A stretch of 64,000 nucleotides of DNA from Bacteroides sp. 214. Lineage in GTDB: Bacteria; Bacteroidota; Bacteroidia; Bacteroidales; Bacteroidaceae. Positions 40,393 through 48,552 of this stretch are shown here, piece by piece. Where the stretch lies: positions 1-64,000 of the forward strand of contig NZ_QVML01000006.1 in assembly GCF_010501015.1 (NCBI RefSeq). Reading direction: 5' to 3'. Under the pieces are notes generated by a model. That model saw only the letters and a program-made list of their open reading frames with translations, had not been told where the DNA came from and made no database searches. A program made the translations under genes and the position numbers. Each line of letters opens with the position of its first letter. Within the stretch, counting starts at the first letter, position 1.

Positions 40393-41663
40393 AGCAGCAA
40401 GTAAGCAAATGGATGTTTTTTATAGCTTGTTTGGCATGGGCGGTTATGCTAAATGCGCAACAACCTACTCCCGGTGTTAAGGAGTTGGAGCTACGGCGTT
40501 CCGATTTGCTGAAACAGATTCAAGAATCAGAGTCGCTACTAACTTCGACCAAGAAAAACGTAACCGGACAGATGAACGCGCTTGCGACACTGACTGGGCA
40601 AATTAACGAACGAAAACGCTATTTGCAACAGGCAAATGATGACCTTACTACTATAAATCGTGAAATAAATGCTTTGAGTAAACAGCTTGCAAAGTTCGAA
40701 ACCGAGCTTACTGAAAAGCGAAACAGCTATGCTCGCTCCCTGCAGCACTTGCAAAAAAACCGAAGCATTGAGGAGAGACTTCTCTTTATCTTCTCGGCAA
40801 AAACACTGGAACAAACTTATCGCCGGGCACGCTACGTAAAGGAATATGCTGCTTTTCAGCGGAAGTTAGGCGAAGAAATCATCGTTAAACAGATAGAGGT
40901 TACCGCGAAGAAAGAAGAACTCGGTGAAACCAAAAAGGCACGTTTGCAGTTGCTCAAAGAACTGGAAGAGGAACGCCAGCGTCTTGAACAGCAGGAAAAA
41001 CAAGCTCGTAGCATTGTTTCGGGTCTTCAGCGTAAACAAAAAACGCTGCAAAACGAGATAAACAAAAAACGTAAAGAAGCTAATCAACTCAATGCCCGCA
41101 TTGATAAACTGATTGCAGCCGAGATAGAAAAATCCCGTAAAGCTGCCGAAGCCAAAGGTGAAAAGGGTTCGGAAGCAAAAAAGACGTCCAAACCCGGAAG
41201 TATGGGGACTTTTACACTGAGCAAAGCCGACAAGGAACTGTCGGGTAGCTTTGTAAATAACCGAGGTAAACTACCGATGCCGGTTACCGGGCCGTATACT
41301 ATTGTTAGTCGCTTCGGGCAGTACAACGTGCAAGGGTTGAAGAATGTAAAACTCGACAATAAAGGTATTGACATCCAAACCCGACCGGGTGCGGAGGCAC
41401 GTGTCATCTTCGACGGGGTAGTAAGTGCTGTATTTCAATTTCAGGGCAATGGATTATTCAATGTCTTGGTTCGTCACGGAAATTATATTTCGGTATATTG
41501 CAACCTCTCATCAACCACTGTTAAGCAGGGCGATAAGGTAAAGACCAACCAGCGTATCGGTACTATTTTCTCAGACAAAACAGATGGGGGCAGAACGGTT
41601 CTTCACTTTCAGTTGCGCAAGGAACGGGAAATGTTGAATCCCGAACCGTGGCTAAGTAAATAA
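40389..41663 (+). CDS. EnvC-like murein hydrolase activator (coiled coil plus degenerate LytM)
   Basis: A 424-residue periplasmic protein: signal peptide ending LNAQQ, a long coiled coil (about 25-260), and a C-terminal LytM/M23 domain (about 295-424). In active M23 peptidases the zinc site is HxxxD plus HxH. Here the first histidine is replaced (NKGID), and the YxHL position reads YCNL; only HGNY and LHFQLR remain. This matches EnvC/NlpD-type proteins, which activate amidases instead of cutting peptidoglycan. It overlaps the DUF4292 gene by 4 bp, and repeat D begins right after its stop codon. Confidence 0.85.
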   Translation: MKQQVSKWMFFIACLAWAVMLNAQQPTPGVKELELRRSDLLKQIQESESLLTSTKKNVTGQMNALATLTGQINERKRYLQQANDDLTTINREINALSKQLAKFETELTEKRNSYARSLQHLQKNRSIEERLLFIFSAKTLEQTYRRARYVKEYAAFQRKLGEEIIVKQIEVTAKKEELGETKKARLQLLKELEEERQRLEQQEKQARSIVSGLQRKQKTLQNEINKKRKEANQLNARIDKLIAAEIEKSRKAAEAKGEKGSEAKKTSKPGSMGTFTLSKADKELSGSFVNNRGKLPMPVTGPYTIVSRFGQYNVQGLKNVKLDNKGIDIQTRPGAEARVIFDGVVSAVFQFQGNGLFNVLVRHGNYISVYCNLSSTTVKQGDKVKTNQRIGTIFSDKTDGGRTVLHFQLRKEREMLNPEPWLSK

Positions 41664-41727
41664 CTATGACTGACGGGTCGTGAGACTATGGTTGACAGAG
41701 CATGAGACTATGGCTGACGAAGTGTTA
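41664..41727 (-). repeat. Fragment of the 22-bp repeat (copy D)
   Basis: Three consecutive 22-bp units, CTATGACTGACGGGTCGTGA-like, filling the whole gap between two convergent stop codons. They match the tail module of copies A-C (same orientation as copy A) but no head or middle module is present. Confidence 0.8.
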
Positions 41728-42768
41728 CTAAAAACCATCCAATAAACGATAGTAAATGTCTATTGCTTCTTCTACCTCTTTAATGAATATAAACTCATCC
41801 GCCGTATGTGACCGAGCAGAGTCGCCCGGCCCTATTTTTAGCGATGGAAAGGGCATTAATGCTTGGTCGGATAGTGTAGGAGAACCAAATGGCGTGCCTC
41901 CCAAAGCAATAGCTCTGTGTACAATTGGGTGGTTTACCGGTATGTGTGAAGGGTTCAGCCTGTAGGAACGTGCTTTGACTGCGGAAGATATGTGGGTGGT
42001 TATTGTCTCAAAAACGTCTTGGTTGGTATATAATTCGTTGCTACGTATATCTACCACGAAACTGCATGTATCTGGTATTACGTTGTGTTGCGTACCGGCA
42101 TTTATCTGCGTAACGGTCATTTTAACCGGACCAAGTAGCTCTGACACTCTTTCAAAACGATAATCACGAAACCATTCTATATCTTTGAGGGCTTTATAAA
42201 TAGCATTATCTCCTTCGTTACGGGCAGCATGACCGGCTAAGCCTTTGGCGGTAACATCCACTACCATCAATCCCTTTTCGGCAATGGCAGGTTGCATTTG
42301 TGTGGGCTCGCCAACAATAGCAAACGCAATGGGTGGCAGATTGGGAATTACACATTCTATTCCACCTGCTCCCGATACTTCTTCTTCACAAGATGCTAGG
42401 AAAATAAGATTGTAGCTCTGGCTGGTGCGGCACAACTGTAAGAACACATGAAGCAAAGAAACAACACTTGCACCTGCGTCGTTACTGCCCAATCCGTAGA
42501 GCTTACCATTTATTTCTTGTGGAGTATAGGGGTCTTTTGTCCAACCGGCGACGGGGCGAACGGTATCAATATGTGAGTTTAGTAAGATAGTAGGTTTCTC
42601 CAACGAAAAGCCTGGTGAAAAACACCACACATTGTTTCCTTTTCGTCCTGTTTCCATGCCTTGTATCTCTATATATTGTTGGAGCACATCGGCGGCTTTT
42701 GTTTCTTCGCGGCTATGAGAGGGTATGCTTATCAGCTCTTTGAGTAGGAGTATGGCTTCGTTGGTCAT
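41728..42768 (-). CDS. M20 family deacetylase, probably ArgE-type (N-acyl-ornithine/citrulline)
   Basis: A 346-residue di-zinc M20 hydrolase. The metal ligands are visible in LNSHIDTV, GLGSNDAGAS, ASCEEEVSGAGG, VGEPT and ARSHTADEF. In Bacteroidetes the protein of this size and pattern is the arginine-pathway deacetylase acting on N-succinyl-citrulline or -ornithine, but DapE-like or dipeptidase activity is not excluded by sequence alone. No other arginine gene is adjacent. I start at the ATG at 42768 rather than a TTG at 42777. Confidence 0.75.
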   Translation of the reverse strand: MTNEAILLLKELISIPSHSREETKAADVLQQYIEIQGMETGRKGNNVWCFSPGFSLEKPTILLNSHIDTVRPVAGWTKDPYTPQEINGKLYGLGSNDAGASVVSLLHVFLQLCRTSQSYNLIFLASCEEEVSGAGGIECVIPNLPPIAFAIVGEPTQMQPAIAEKGLMVVDVTAKGLAGHAARNEGDNAIYKALKDIEWFRDYRFERVSELLGPVKMTVTQINAGTQHNVIPDTCSFVVDIRSNELYTNQDVFETITTHISSAVKARSYRLNPSHIPVNHPIVHRAIALGGTPFGSPTLSDQALMPFPSLKIGPGDSARSHTADEFIFIKEVEEAIDIYYRLLDGF

Positions 42769-42884
42769 GTGTTGCAAACTTAGAGGTTATCCTTACAGAA
42801 TGTTATTTTTACAGACAAACTTACGCTTTCTGTCTAAATAAAGCAAATAATAACCGCTTAAATGAAGATTTGCGGATTTTAACG

Positions 42885-42892
42885 TATCTTTG
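42885..42892 (+). promoter_or_regulatory. Promoter -7 box of the acyl-CoA ligase / prfB transcript
   Basis: TATCTTTG is an exact TAnnTTTG match 28 bp upstream of the ATG at 42920. Confidence 0.6.
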
Positions 42893-42919
42893 CCACATTA
42901 TTCACCTAATACATAGAGA

Positions 42920-44734
42920 ATGAGTTACCATCATTTAGCAGTTGTTGTTGATAAACAAGCTGAAAAATACGGAGACAGAACTGCGTTGAAGTATAGAGAC
43001 TATGAAACCGCATCATGGAAATCAATATCCTGGAATGAGTTTGCTAAAACAAACCGAATTGTAGCCAACGCTTTGGTGTCGTTGGGGTTGCAGGAAGAAG
43101 AGAATGTTGCTATTTTCTCGCAGAACAAACCCGAATGTTTGTACGTAGAATACGCTGCATTTGCCAACCGGGCAGTAGCTGTTCCTATGTATCCTACCTG
43201 TTCGCAGTTACAAGCGCAATATATTATTAACGATGCAGGCATACGCTTCTTGTTTGTAGGTGAGCAATATCAGTACGATGCTGCTTTCCCGTTATTGCAT
43301 AACTGTCAGACGTTGGAAAAGCTTATCATTTTTGACAAGAATGTAAAGAAGAAGTCGAATGACGCAACCTCCATCTACTTTGACGAGTTATTGGTAATGG
43401 GTAGTGAACTCCCGCACAACGATGTAGTAACAGATCGTGTTAAGCGTGCCACAGCAGACGACCTAGCCAATATCCTTTATACATCAGGTACTACCGGAGA
43501 ACCCAAAGGCGTGATGCTGCACCATAGCTGCTATCTCGAGGTTTTTCGCATACACGACATTCGTCTGACAACAATGACAGACCAAGACGTCTCCATGAAT
43601 TTTCTTCCGATGACTCATGTATTCGAAAAGGCTTGGTGTCATTTATGTATTCATAAAGGTGTGGTGATTTGTGTTAACCTTCGTCCTACTGATATACAAA
43701 CAAGCATCAAAGAAATACGCCCTACATTGATGTGTAGTGTTCCCCGTTTCTGGGAAAAAGTATATGCCGGAGTACAAGAGAAGATAAACGACTCTAAAGG
43801 TATTACTAAAATGTTAATGATTGATGCTATAAAGGTAGGTAAAGCACACAACATAGATTATCTTCGTTTGGGCAAAACCCCGCCTATGGCTTTGCATCTT
43901 AAATATAAATTCTACGAGAAGACAATTTATCAACTGCTGAAGAAAACCATTGGTTTGGAGAACGGAAATTTCTTCCCTACAGCGGGAGCTGCTGTTCCCG
44001 ATGCTATTTATGAATTTGTACGCTCCGTTGGCATTGGTATGATTACGGGTTACGGACTGACAGAGTCTTCTGCTACTGTTTCCTGTTCGTGGGGCGAACA
44101 AACAGAGATAGGTTCTGTAGGAAAGGTAATGCCCGATGTAGAAGTGAAAATTGGTGAAGATAATGAAGTATTGCTTCGTGGAAAGACAATAACCAAAGGC
44201 TATTATAAAAAAGCCGAAGAAACAGCTAAAGCTATAGATGCGGATGGTTGGTTCCATACCGGCGACGCAGGATACTTTAAGAATGGAGAACTCTTTCTTA
44301 CCGAACGTATTAAGGATTTATTCAAAACATCAAATGGAAAATATATTGCTCCGCAGGCGTTGGAGACAAGACTCGTGGTAGACCGCTACATCGATCAGCT
44401 CGTAATCATAGCCGACCAACGCAAATTTGTATCGGCACTGATTATTCCTTCGTATAACTTGGTCGAAGAATATGCAAAAGAGAAACATATTGCTTATACC
44501 GACATGAAAGATTTGTTGAAGAAACCGGAGATACATGAACTTTTCCGACAACGAATTGATACCCTGCAGCAGCAATTTACGAACTACGAGCAAATTAAAC
44601 GCTTTAGCCTGTTGCCGGAACCATTCAGCATGGAACGCGGAGAGATGACAAATACACTTAAAATTAAGCGTCCTGTAATTGCCGAGAACTACAAAGATAT
44701 TATTGACGAAATGTATAAAGAAGAAACTGTATGA
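42920..44734 (+). CDS. Long-chain fatty acid-CoA ligase (AMP-binding)
   Basis: A 604-residue acyl-adenylate enzyme that would activate long-chain fatty acids with ATP and CoA. It has the P-loop-like AMP-binding motif ILYTSGTTGEPKG (about 183-195), MNFLPMTHVFEK, the adenine-binding GYGLTESS (about 376) and WFHTGDAGYF near the hinge. Architecture is that of FadD/FAA1-type ligases. Its stop overlaps the prfB start (ATGA), so prfB is translationally coupled. Confidence 0.9.
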   Translation: MSYHHLAVVVDKQAEKYGDRTALKYRDYETASWKSISWNEFAKTNRIVANALVSLGLQEEENVAIFSQNKPECLYVEYAAFANRAVAVPMYPTCSQLQAQYIINDAGIRFLFVGEQYQYDAAFPLLHNCQTLEKLIIFDKNVKKKSNDATSIYFDELLVMGSELPHNDVVTDRVKRATADDLANILYTSGTTGEPKGVMLHHSCYLEVFRIHDIRLTTMTDQDVSMNFLPMTHVFEKAWCHLCIHKGVVICVNLRPTDIQTSIKEIRPTLMCSVPRFWEKVYAGVQEKINDSKGITKMLMIDAIKVGKAHNIDYLRLGKTPPMALHLKYKFYEKTIYQLLKKTIGLENGNFFPTAGAAVPDAIYEFVRSVGIGMITGYGLTESSATVSCSWGEQTEIGSVGKVMPDVEVKIGEDNEVLLRGKTITKGYYKKAEETAKAIDADGWFHTGDAGYFKNGELFLTERIKDLFKTSNGKYIAPQALETRLVVDRYIDQLVIIADQRKFVSALIIPSYNLVEEYAKEKHIAYTDMKDLLKKPEIHELFRQRIDTLQQQFTNYEQIKRFSLLPEPFSMERGEMTNTLKIKRPVIAENYKDIIDEMYKEETV

Positions 44735-45853
44735 TAACTATTGAACAACTAAAAGACGTGAAAGAGCGCGTAGCAGCGCTGGGGAGGTATCTTTGACATC
44801 GACGGAAAGAAAATTCAAGTCGAAGAAGAACAATTAAGAACGCAAGCGCCGGGGTTCTGGGATGACCAGAAGCGAGCCGAAGCGCAAATGAAGCTTGTGA
44901 AAGGGCTGCAAAAATGGATTGAAGGTTACAATGAAGTAAAGGTCCTTTCGGATGAATTGGAACTGGCTTTTGACTTTTGCAAAGACGAACTTATTACAGA
45001 ACAAGAGGTCGACGAACTCTACCGTAAAGCCTCAGAAGCCGTAGAGGATTTGGAACTGCGCAACATGCTTCGCGAGGAGGCAGACCAACTGGGTTGTGTG
45101 CTTAAAATAAATTCGGGTGCGGGCGGAACGGAAAGTCAAGACTGGTCATCTATGCTGATGCGTATGTATCTGCGCTGGATAGAAGACCATGGATATAAAG
45201 CTACCATCTCTAACCTACAAGAAGGTGATGAAGCGGGAATTAAAACCTGTACTATTCAAGTAGAGGGTGATTTTGCTTACGGATATCTAAAAGGAGAAAA
45301 TGGCGTACATCGCTTGGTGCGTGTGTCGCCTTTCAATGCACAAGGAAAACGTATGACTTCCTTTGCTTCTGTGTTTGTAACACCGCTGGTAGATGATACA
45401 ATCGAAGTGCAAATAAACCAAGCAGCCATTACATGGGACTTATTCCGTTCGGGTGGAGCAGGTGGACAGAACGTAAACAAGGTGGAAACCGGTGTACGCC
45501 TACGCTATAAATACAAAGATCCCGACAGTGGTGAAGAAAAAGAAATCCTGATAGAAAATACTGAGACTCGTTCGCAACTTGATAATCGCGAAAATGCGCT
45601 TCGTTTACTCCGTTCGCAACTCTATGATATAGAACTGCAAAAACGATTAGCGGAACAACGCAAAATCGAAGCCGGAAAGAAAAAAATAGAGTGGGGCTCA
45701 CAAATACGTAGCTATGTATTTGATGACAGACGAGTGAAAGACCACCGAACAAACTTTCAAACATCTGATGTAAATGGTGTTATGGATGGTAAACTGGATG
45801 GATTCATCAAAGCATACCTGATGGAGTTTGCAGGATCGGAGAATGTGGAATAG
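44731..45853 (+). CDS. prfB: Peptide chain release factor 2, with programmed +1 frameshift
   Basis: RF2 terminates translation at UGA and UAA. Translation starts at the ATG at 44731 (MITIEQLKDVKERVAALGRY), meets an in-frame TGA at 44794-44796 after the CTT codon at 44791, and must slip +1 to continue LDIDGKKIQVEEE. The product is 373 residues, encoded by 44731-44793 joined to 44795-45853. It has the stop-codon-recognition motif SPF (RVSPFNA, about 198) and the catalytic GGQ (SGGAGGQNVNK, about 240). A start at 44888 would lose the N-terminal domain and is wrong. Confidence 0.97.
44781..44797 (+). promoter_or_regulatory. prfB autoregulatory frameshift site
   Basis: GGGGAGGTATCTTTGAC. An internal Shine-Dalgarno-like GGGGAGG sits just upstream of the slippery CTT-TGA-C, the same arrangement as in Escherichia coli prfB. 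When RF2 is scarce, the UGA is read slowly and ribosomes shift +1, so RF2 controls its own level. The Shine-Dalgarno element is conserved even though Bacteroidetes rarely use it for initiation. Confidence 0.95.
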
Positions 45854-45905
45854 GTAGTAGCTAACAAAAATCCTTCTTAAAATTTGTGTGTATTGTATTA
45901 ATTAG

Positions 45906-45913
45906 TAAATTTG
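45906..45913 (+). promoter_or_regulatory. Promoter -7 box of the small membrane peptide gene
   Basis: TAAATTTG matches TAnnTTTG and lies 62 bp upstream of the ATG at 45975, inside the prfB 3' gap, so the peptide gene probably has its own start site. Confidence 0.5.
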
Positions 45914-45974
45914 AACAAAACGAACGTATGAACGTTCTTTTTAGTAAAAACCAATCATTTAATACGATAACACT

Positions 45975-46106
45975 ATGAGCAATAAGAAGAAGATTAAAAA
46001 CTCAAAGAAAGAAGAGCAACAAGCAGGTAAAGTAGTGAAAATTATTGCAGTATCCTTAATTATATTAGGATTACTCATGATGATTGGCTTCTCCCTGATG
46101 AAATAG
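45975..46106 (+). CDS. 43-residue single-pass membrane peptide
   Basis: A short frame starting MSNKKKIKNSKKEEQQAG. A strongly charged N-terminal half is followed by one membrane helix (IIAVSLIILGLLMMIGFSLM) and a terminal Lys. Support: its own TAnnTTTG box at 45906, a sensible ATG, and the basic-then-hydrophobic design typical of real small membrane proteins. The CYTH gene begins 23 bp later on the same strand. Function unknown; I do not recognise a named family. Confidence 0.65.
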   Translation: MSNKKKIKNSKKEEQQAGKVVKIIAVSLIILGLLMMIGFSLMK

Positions 46107-46129
46107 AGTTGCTGTTCTTTCAACTAGCT

Positions 46130-46606
46130 ATGGCACAAGAAATTGAACGTAAATTTTTAGTAACAGGAGAATTCAAACCATATGCCTTTGCGCAAAAAGA
46201 ACTGATGCAAGGATATATTTGTAGCGATGGAGGGCGAACAGTGCGTGTACGCATAGAGAACGACACTGCTTTTCTTACCATTAAAGGTCCTACCAGTGCT
46301 TCGGGCATGAGTCGCTACGAGTGGGAGAAAGAGATACCCTTGGCGGAAGCCAAAGAATTACTAAAATTATGTGTCGGCGGGTTTATTCATAAAACCCGCT
46401 ACTTGGTACGCAGCGGAGAACACCTCTTTGAAGTAGATGAGTTCTATGGTAGTAACCAAGGTCTTGTGGTGGCAGAAGTTGAATTATCATCCGAAGCGGA
46501 AGAGTTTGTCAAACCATCCTTTATAGGGCAAGAAGTTACAGGCGATATACGCTATTATAACTCGCGCTTGTTGACAAACCCCTATCTTTCGTGGAATAAT
46601 AAATAA
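46130..46606 (+). CDS. CYTH domain protein (triphosphate tunnel metalloenzyme)
   Basis: A 158-residue protein formed by one CYTH domain. It begins MAQEIERKFLV, giving the ExExK signature (Glu 4, Glu 6, Lys 8) of triphosphate tunnel enzymes, and continues with RVRIENDTAFLTIKGP and FEVDEFYG. Family members act on inorganic triphosphate or thiamine triphosphate, or make cAMP; the single-domain bacterial type is most often a triphosphatase. The ATG at 46130 is used because it starts at the signature. The DUF4010 gene follows after 9 bp. Confidence 0.88.
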   Translation: MAQEIERKFLVTGEFKPYAFAQKELMQGYICSDGGRTVRVRIENDTAFLTIKGPTSASGMSRYEWEKEIPLAEAKELLKLCVGGFIHKTRYLVRSGEHLFEVDEFYGSNQGLVVAEVELSSEAEEFVKPSFIGQEVTGDIRYYNSRLLTNPYLSWNNK

Positions 46607-46615
46607 CCCCTTGCT

Positions 46616-47926
46616 GTGGAACGTTTATATGAACACCTGCCTGAAGAGTTAGTTACGTTTATTTTAGTGACGCTCTTTTCCTTGCTTATCGGATTGTCGC
46701 AACGACGCATCAGTTTGGCGCGCGAAGGAGAGAAAACACTCTTTGGTACCGACCGCACCTTTACGTTTATAGGTATATTAGGGTATATCCTTTATATTCT
46801 AGACAAGGATACAATGTATCTCTTTATGGCGGGCGGATTTGTTTTGGGTGGTCTTTTGGCATTGAACTACTATGTTAAGTCTACACAGTTTCATGTGTTC
46901 GGTATCACCACGATTGTTATTGCGCTTATTACCTATTGTTTAGCGCCTATCGTCATAACCCAACCCTCTTGGTTTTATTTGATGATTGTAGTAACAATCT
47001 TACTACTTACCGAACTTAAACACACCTTTACTGAGATAGCTCAACGCATGAAGAGCGATGAAATGGTAACTTTGGCTAAGTTTTTAGCCATTAGTGGTAT
47101 CATTCTCCCAATGCTTCCCAATGAGAATATAGTTCCCGAAATATCACTGACTCCTTATTCCATTTGGCTGGCAACGGTAGTTGTTTCGGGCATCTCATAC
47201 TTATCCTATTTATTGAAGAGGTATGTGTTTCAGCAATCGGGAGTATTGGTTTCGGGCATCTTAGGTGGGCTGTATAGTAGCACAGCTACCATTTCTGTAT
47301 TGGCACGCAAGTGCAAAACGGTTGTAAAGGAAGAAATCCCCGAATACGTAGCAGCTATGCTTATTGCGGTAAGCATGATGTTTTTGCGTTTTATGATTCT
47401 TATATCGATATTCAGCAAAGAGGTTTTCTCTATTGTTTATCCATACTTACTCTTTATGTCGGTAGTAGCGGCGGGTGTATCTCTGTTTATATACTCCAAA
47501 CGCTCCAAGAAGAAGAAAAGCGATGTAGATGAAGATGATAGTAGCAACCCGCTTGAATTTAAGATAGCATTGATATTTGCTTGTTTGTTTGTAGTCTTCA
47601 CGCTTGTAACACATTACACCTTTAAGTATGCTGGTACTGGTGGATTGACCGCACTTTCTTTCGTTTCTGGTCTGAGCGATATCACTCCATTTATATTAAA
47701 TTTGCTGCATGGTGATGCTGCTATTCCTGTTATGGTAGTTGCAGCAAGCAGCATGCAAGCCATTGTAAGCAGTATATTTGTAAATCTTTGCTATGCTTTC
47801 TTTTTCTCGGGGAAGCGAGCCGAATTGCGCAAGTGGGCATTTGGTGGATTTGGGGTAGTTATTGTTATGAACATCCTTTTAATCCTTCTTTTCTACTTAT
47901 TTAGACCCGTTGGCGGAATTAATTAG
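46616..47926 (+). CDS. MgtC/DUF4010 family membrane protein, C-terminus altered by insertion
   Basis: A 436-residue polytopic membrane protein. The N-terminal part resembles MgtC/SapB (LLIGLSQRRISLAREGEKTLFGTDRTF). The C-terminal part fits DUF4010, with GVLVSGILGGLYSSTATISVLARK and SFVSGLSDITPFI. Function is unknown; Mg homeostasis or transport is only suggested. The start is GTG at 46616. The last six residues, PVGGIN, come from a mobile element: without it the frame would end LLFYLFR-stop (see the element at 47905-48386). Confidence 0.82.
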   Translation: MERLYEHLPEELVTFILVTLFSLLIGLSQRRISLAREGEKTLFGTDRTFTFIGILGYILYILDKDTMYLFMAGGFVLGGLLALNYYVKSTQFHVFGITTIVIALITYCLAPIVITQPSWFYLMIVVTILLLTELKHTFTEIAQRMKSDEMVTLAKFLAISGIILPMLPNENIVPEISLTPYSIWLATVVVSGISYLSYLLKRYVFQQSGVLVSGILGGLYSSTATISVLARKCKTVVKEEIPEYVAAMLIAVSMMFLRFMILISIFSKEVFSIVYPYLLFMSVVAAGVSLFIYSKRSKKKKSDVDEDDSSNPLEFKIALIFACLFVVFTLVTHYTFKYAGTGGLTALSFVSGLSDITPFILNLLHGDAAIPVMVVAASSMQAIVSSIFVNLCYAFFFSGKRAELRKWAFGGFGVVIVMNILLILLFYLFRPVGGIN

Positions 47927-48386
47927 TGCATATTTTACCAACCCAACAGCTTAATATACACTCCAAATGTAGTTTTAGCAAATAGGTCTTCACATTCACA
48001 TATCGCTGTAAGCGAATGATAGTAAGCAAGTTGCGTGTGAAGACCCCCTCTTTTATCCTTCACAGGGTTTTCACGCCTAATTTTCTGACTGATTTTGTGG
48101 TAAAAACACAGTCAAAAGTGAAGCAAAACACAGTCAGAAATGAGATAAAAATCAGTCAGAAATGAAGTAAAAATCAGTCAGAAAAGAAGATTGCTTAAAG
48201 CTCTTAGTTAAATGCACCTGTGAGCCATAGTCTCACGCCCTGTCAGCCTATGGCTCATGCCCCGTCAGCCATAGTCTCATGCCCTGTCAGCCTATGGCTC
48301 GTGCATCGTCAGCCTATGGCAGATGCTTCGTCAGCTTATGGCTCGTGACCGGTCATCCTATAGAGGAATTAATTCCGCCAACGGGT
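47905..48386 (+). mobile_element. MITE-like element, intact copy C of the 22-bp-period family
   Basis: A 482-bp non-coding element. Its ends are perfect 20-bp inverted repeats (47905-47924 and 48367-48386; outer bases ACCCGTTGGCGG / CCGCCAACGGGT), flanked by the direct repeat TTATTTAG (47897-47904 and 48387-48394). Inside, in order: the head TTAATATACACTCCAAATG, a stem GGTCTTCACA/TGTGAAGACC (47985-47994, 48036-48045), a middle block of 22-bp CAGTCAGAA units (about 48110-48190), and a tail of six 22-bp AGCC-ATA/TAT-GGCT units (48223-48363). There is no transposase. It interrupts the 3' end of the DUF4010 gene. Confidence 0.88.
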
Positions 48387-48523
48387 TTATTTAGATAAAA
48401 CTCTTTAACAAGTTAAAACATAACGAAAGGAAAAAGATGTAATTTCTTTCGATTTCTTAACTACGATTTGGTAGTAACTGTTTAAATTCGTTATAGCTTT
48501 GTCGTTTATTTATTAATCACACC

Positions 48524-48531
48524 TACCTTTG
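48524..48531 (+). promoter_or_regulatory. Promoter -7 box of the outer-membrane receptor gene
   Basis: TACCTTTG matches TAnnTTTG and ends 21 bp before the ATG at 48553. This also excludes the TTG start at 48529, which lies inside the box. Confidence 0.65.
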
Positions 48532-48552
48532 AGTGGACAACGAACTACTATT

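Noticed and set aside
44888..45853. prfB starting at the ATG at 44888
   Set aside because: The upstream frame plus the CTT-TGA-C shift site gives the full RF2 N-terminal domain, so the shorter frame is an artefact of ignoring frameshifting.
48223..48363. CRISPR-like array in the regular repeats of the element tails
   Set aside because: The 22-bp units are contiguous and all similar; there are no unique spacers between constant repeats, and no cas genes in the window.
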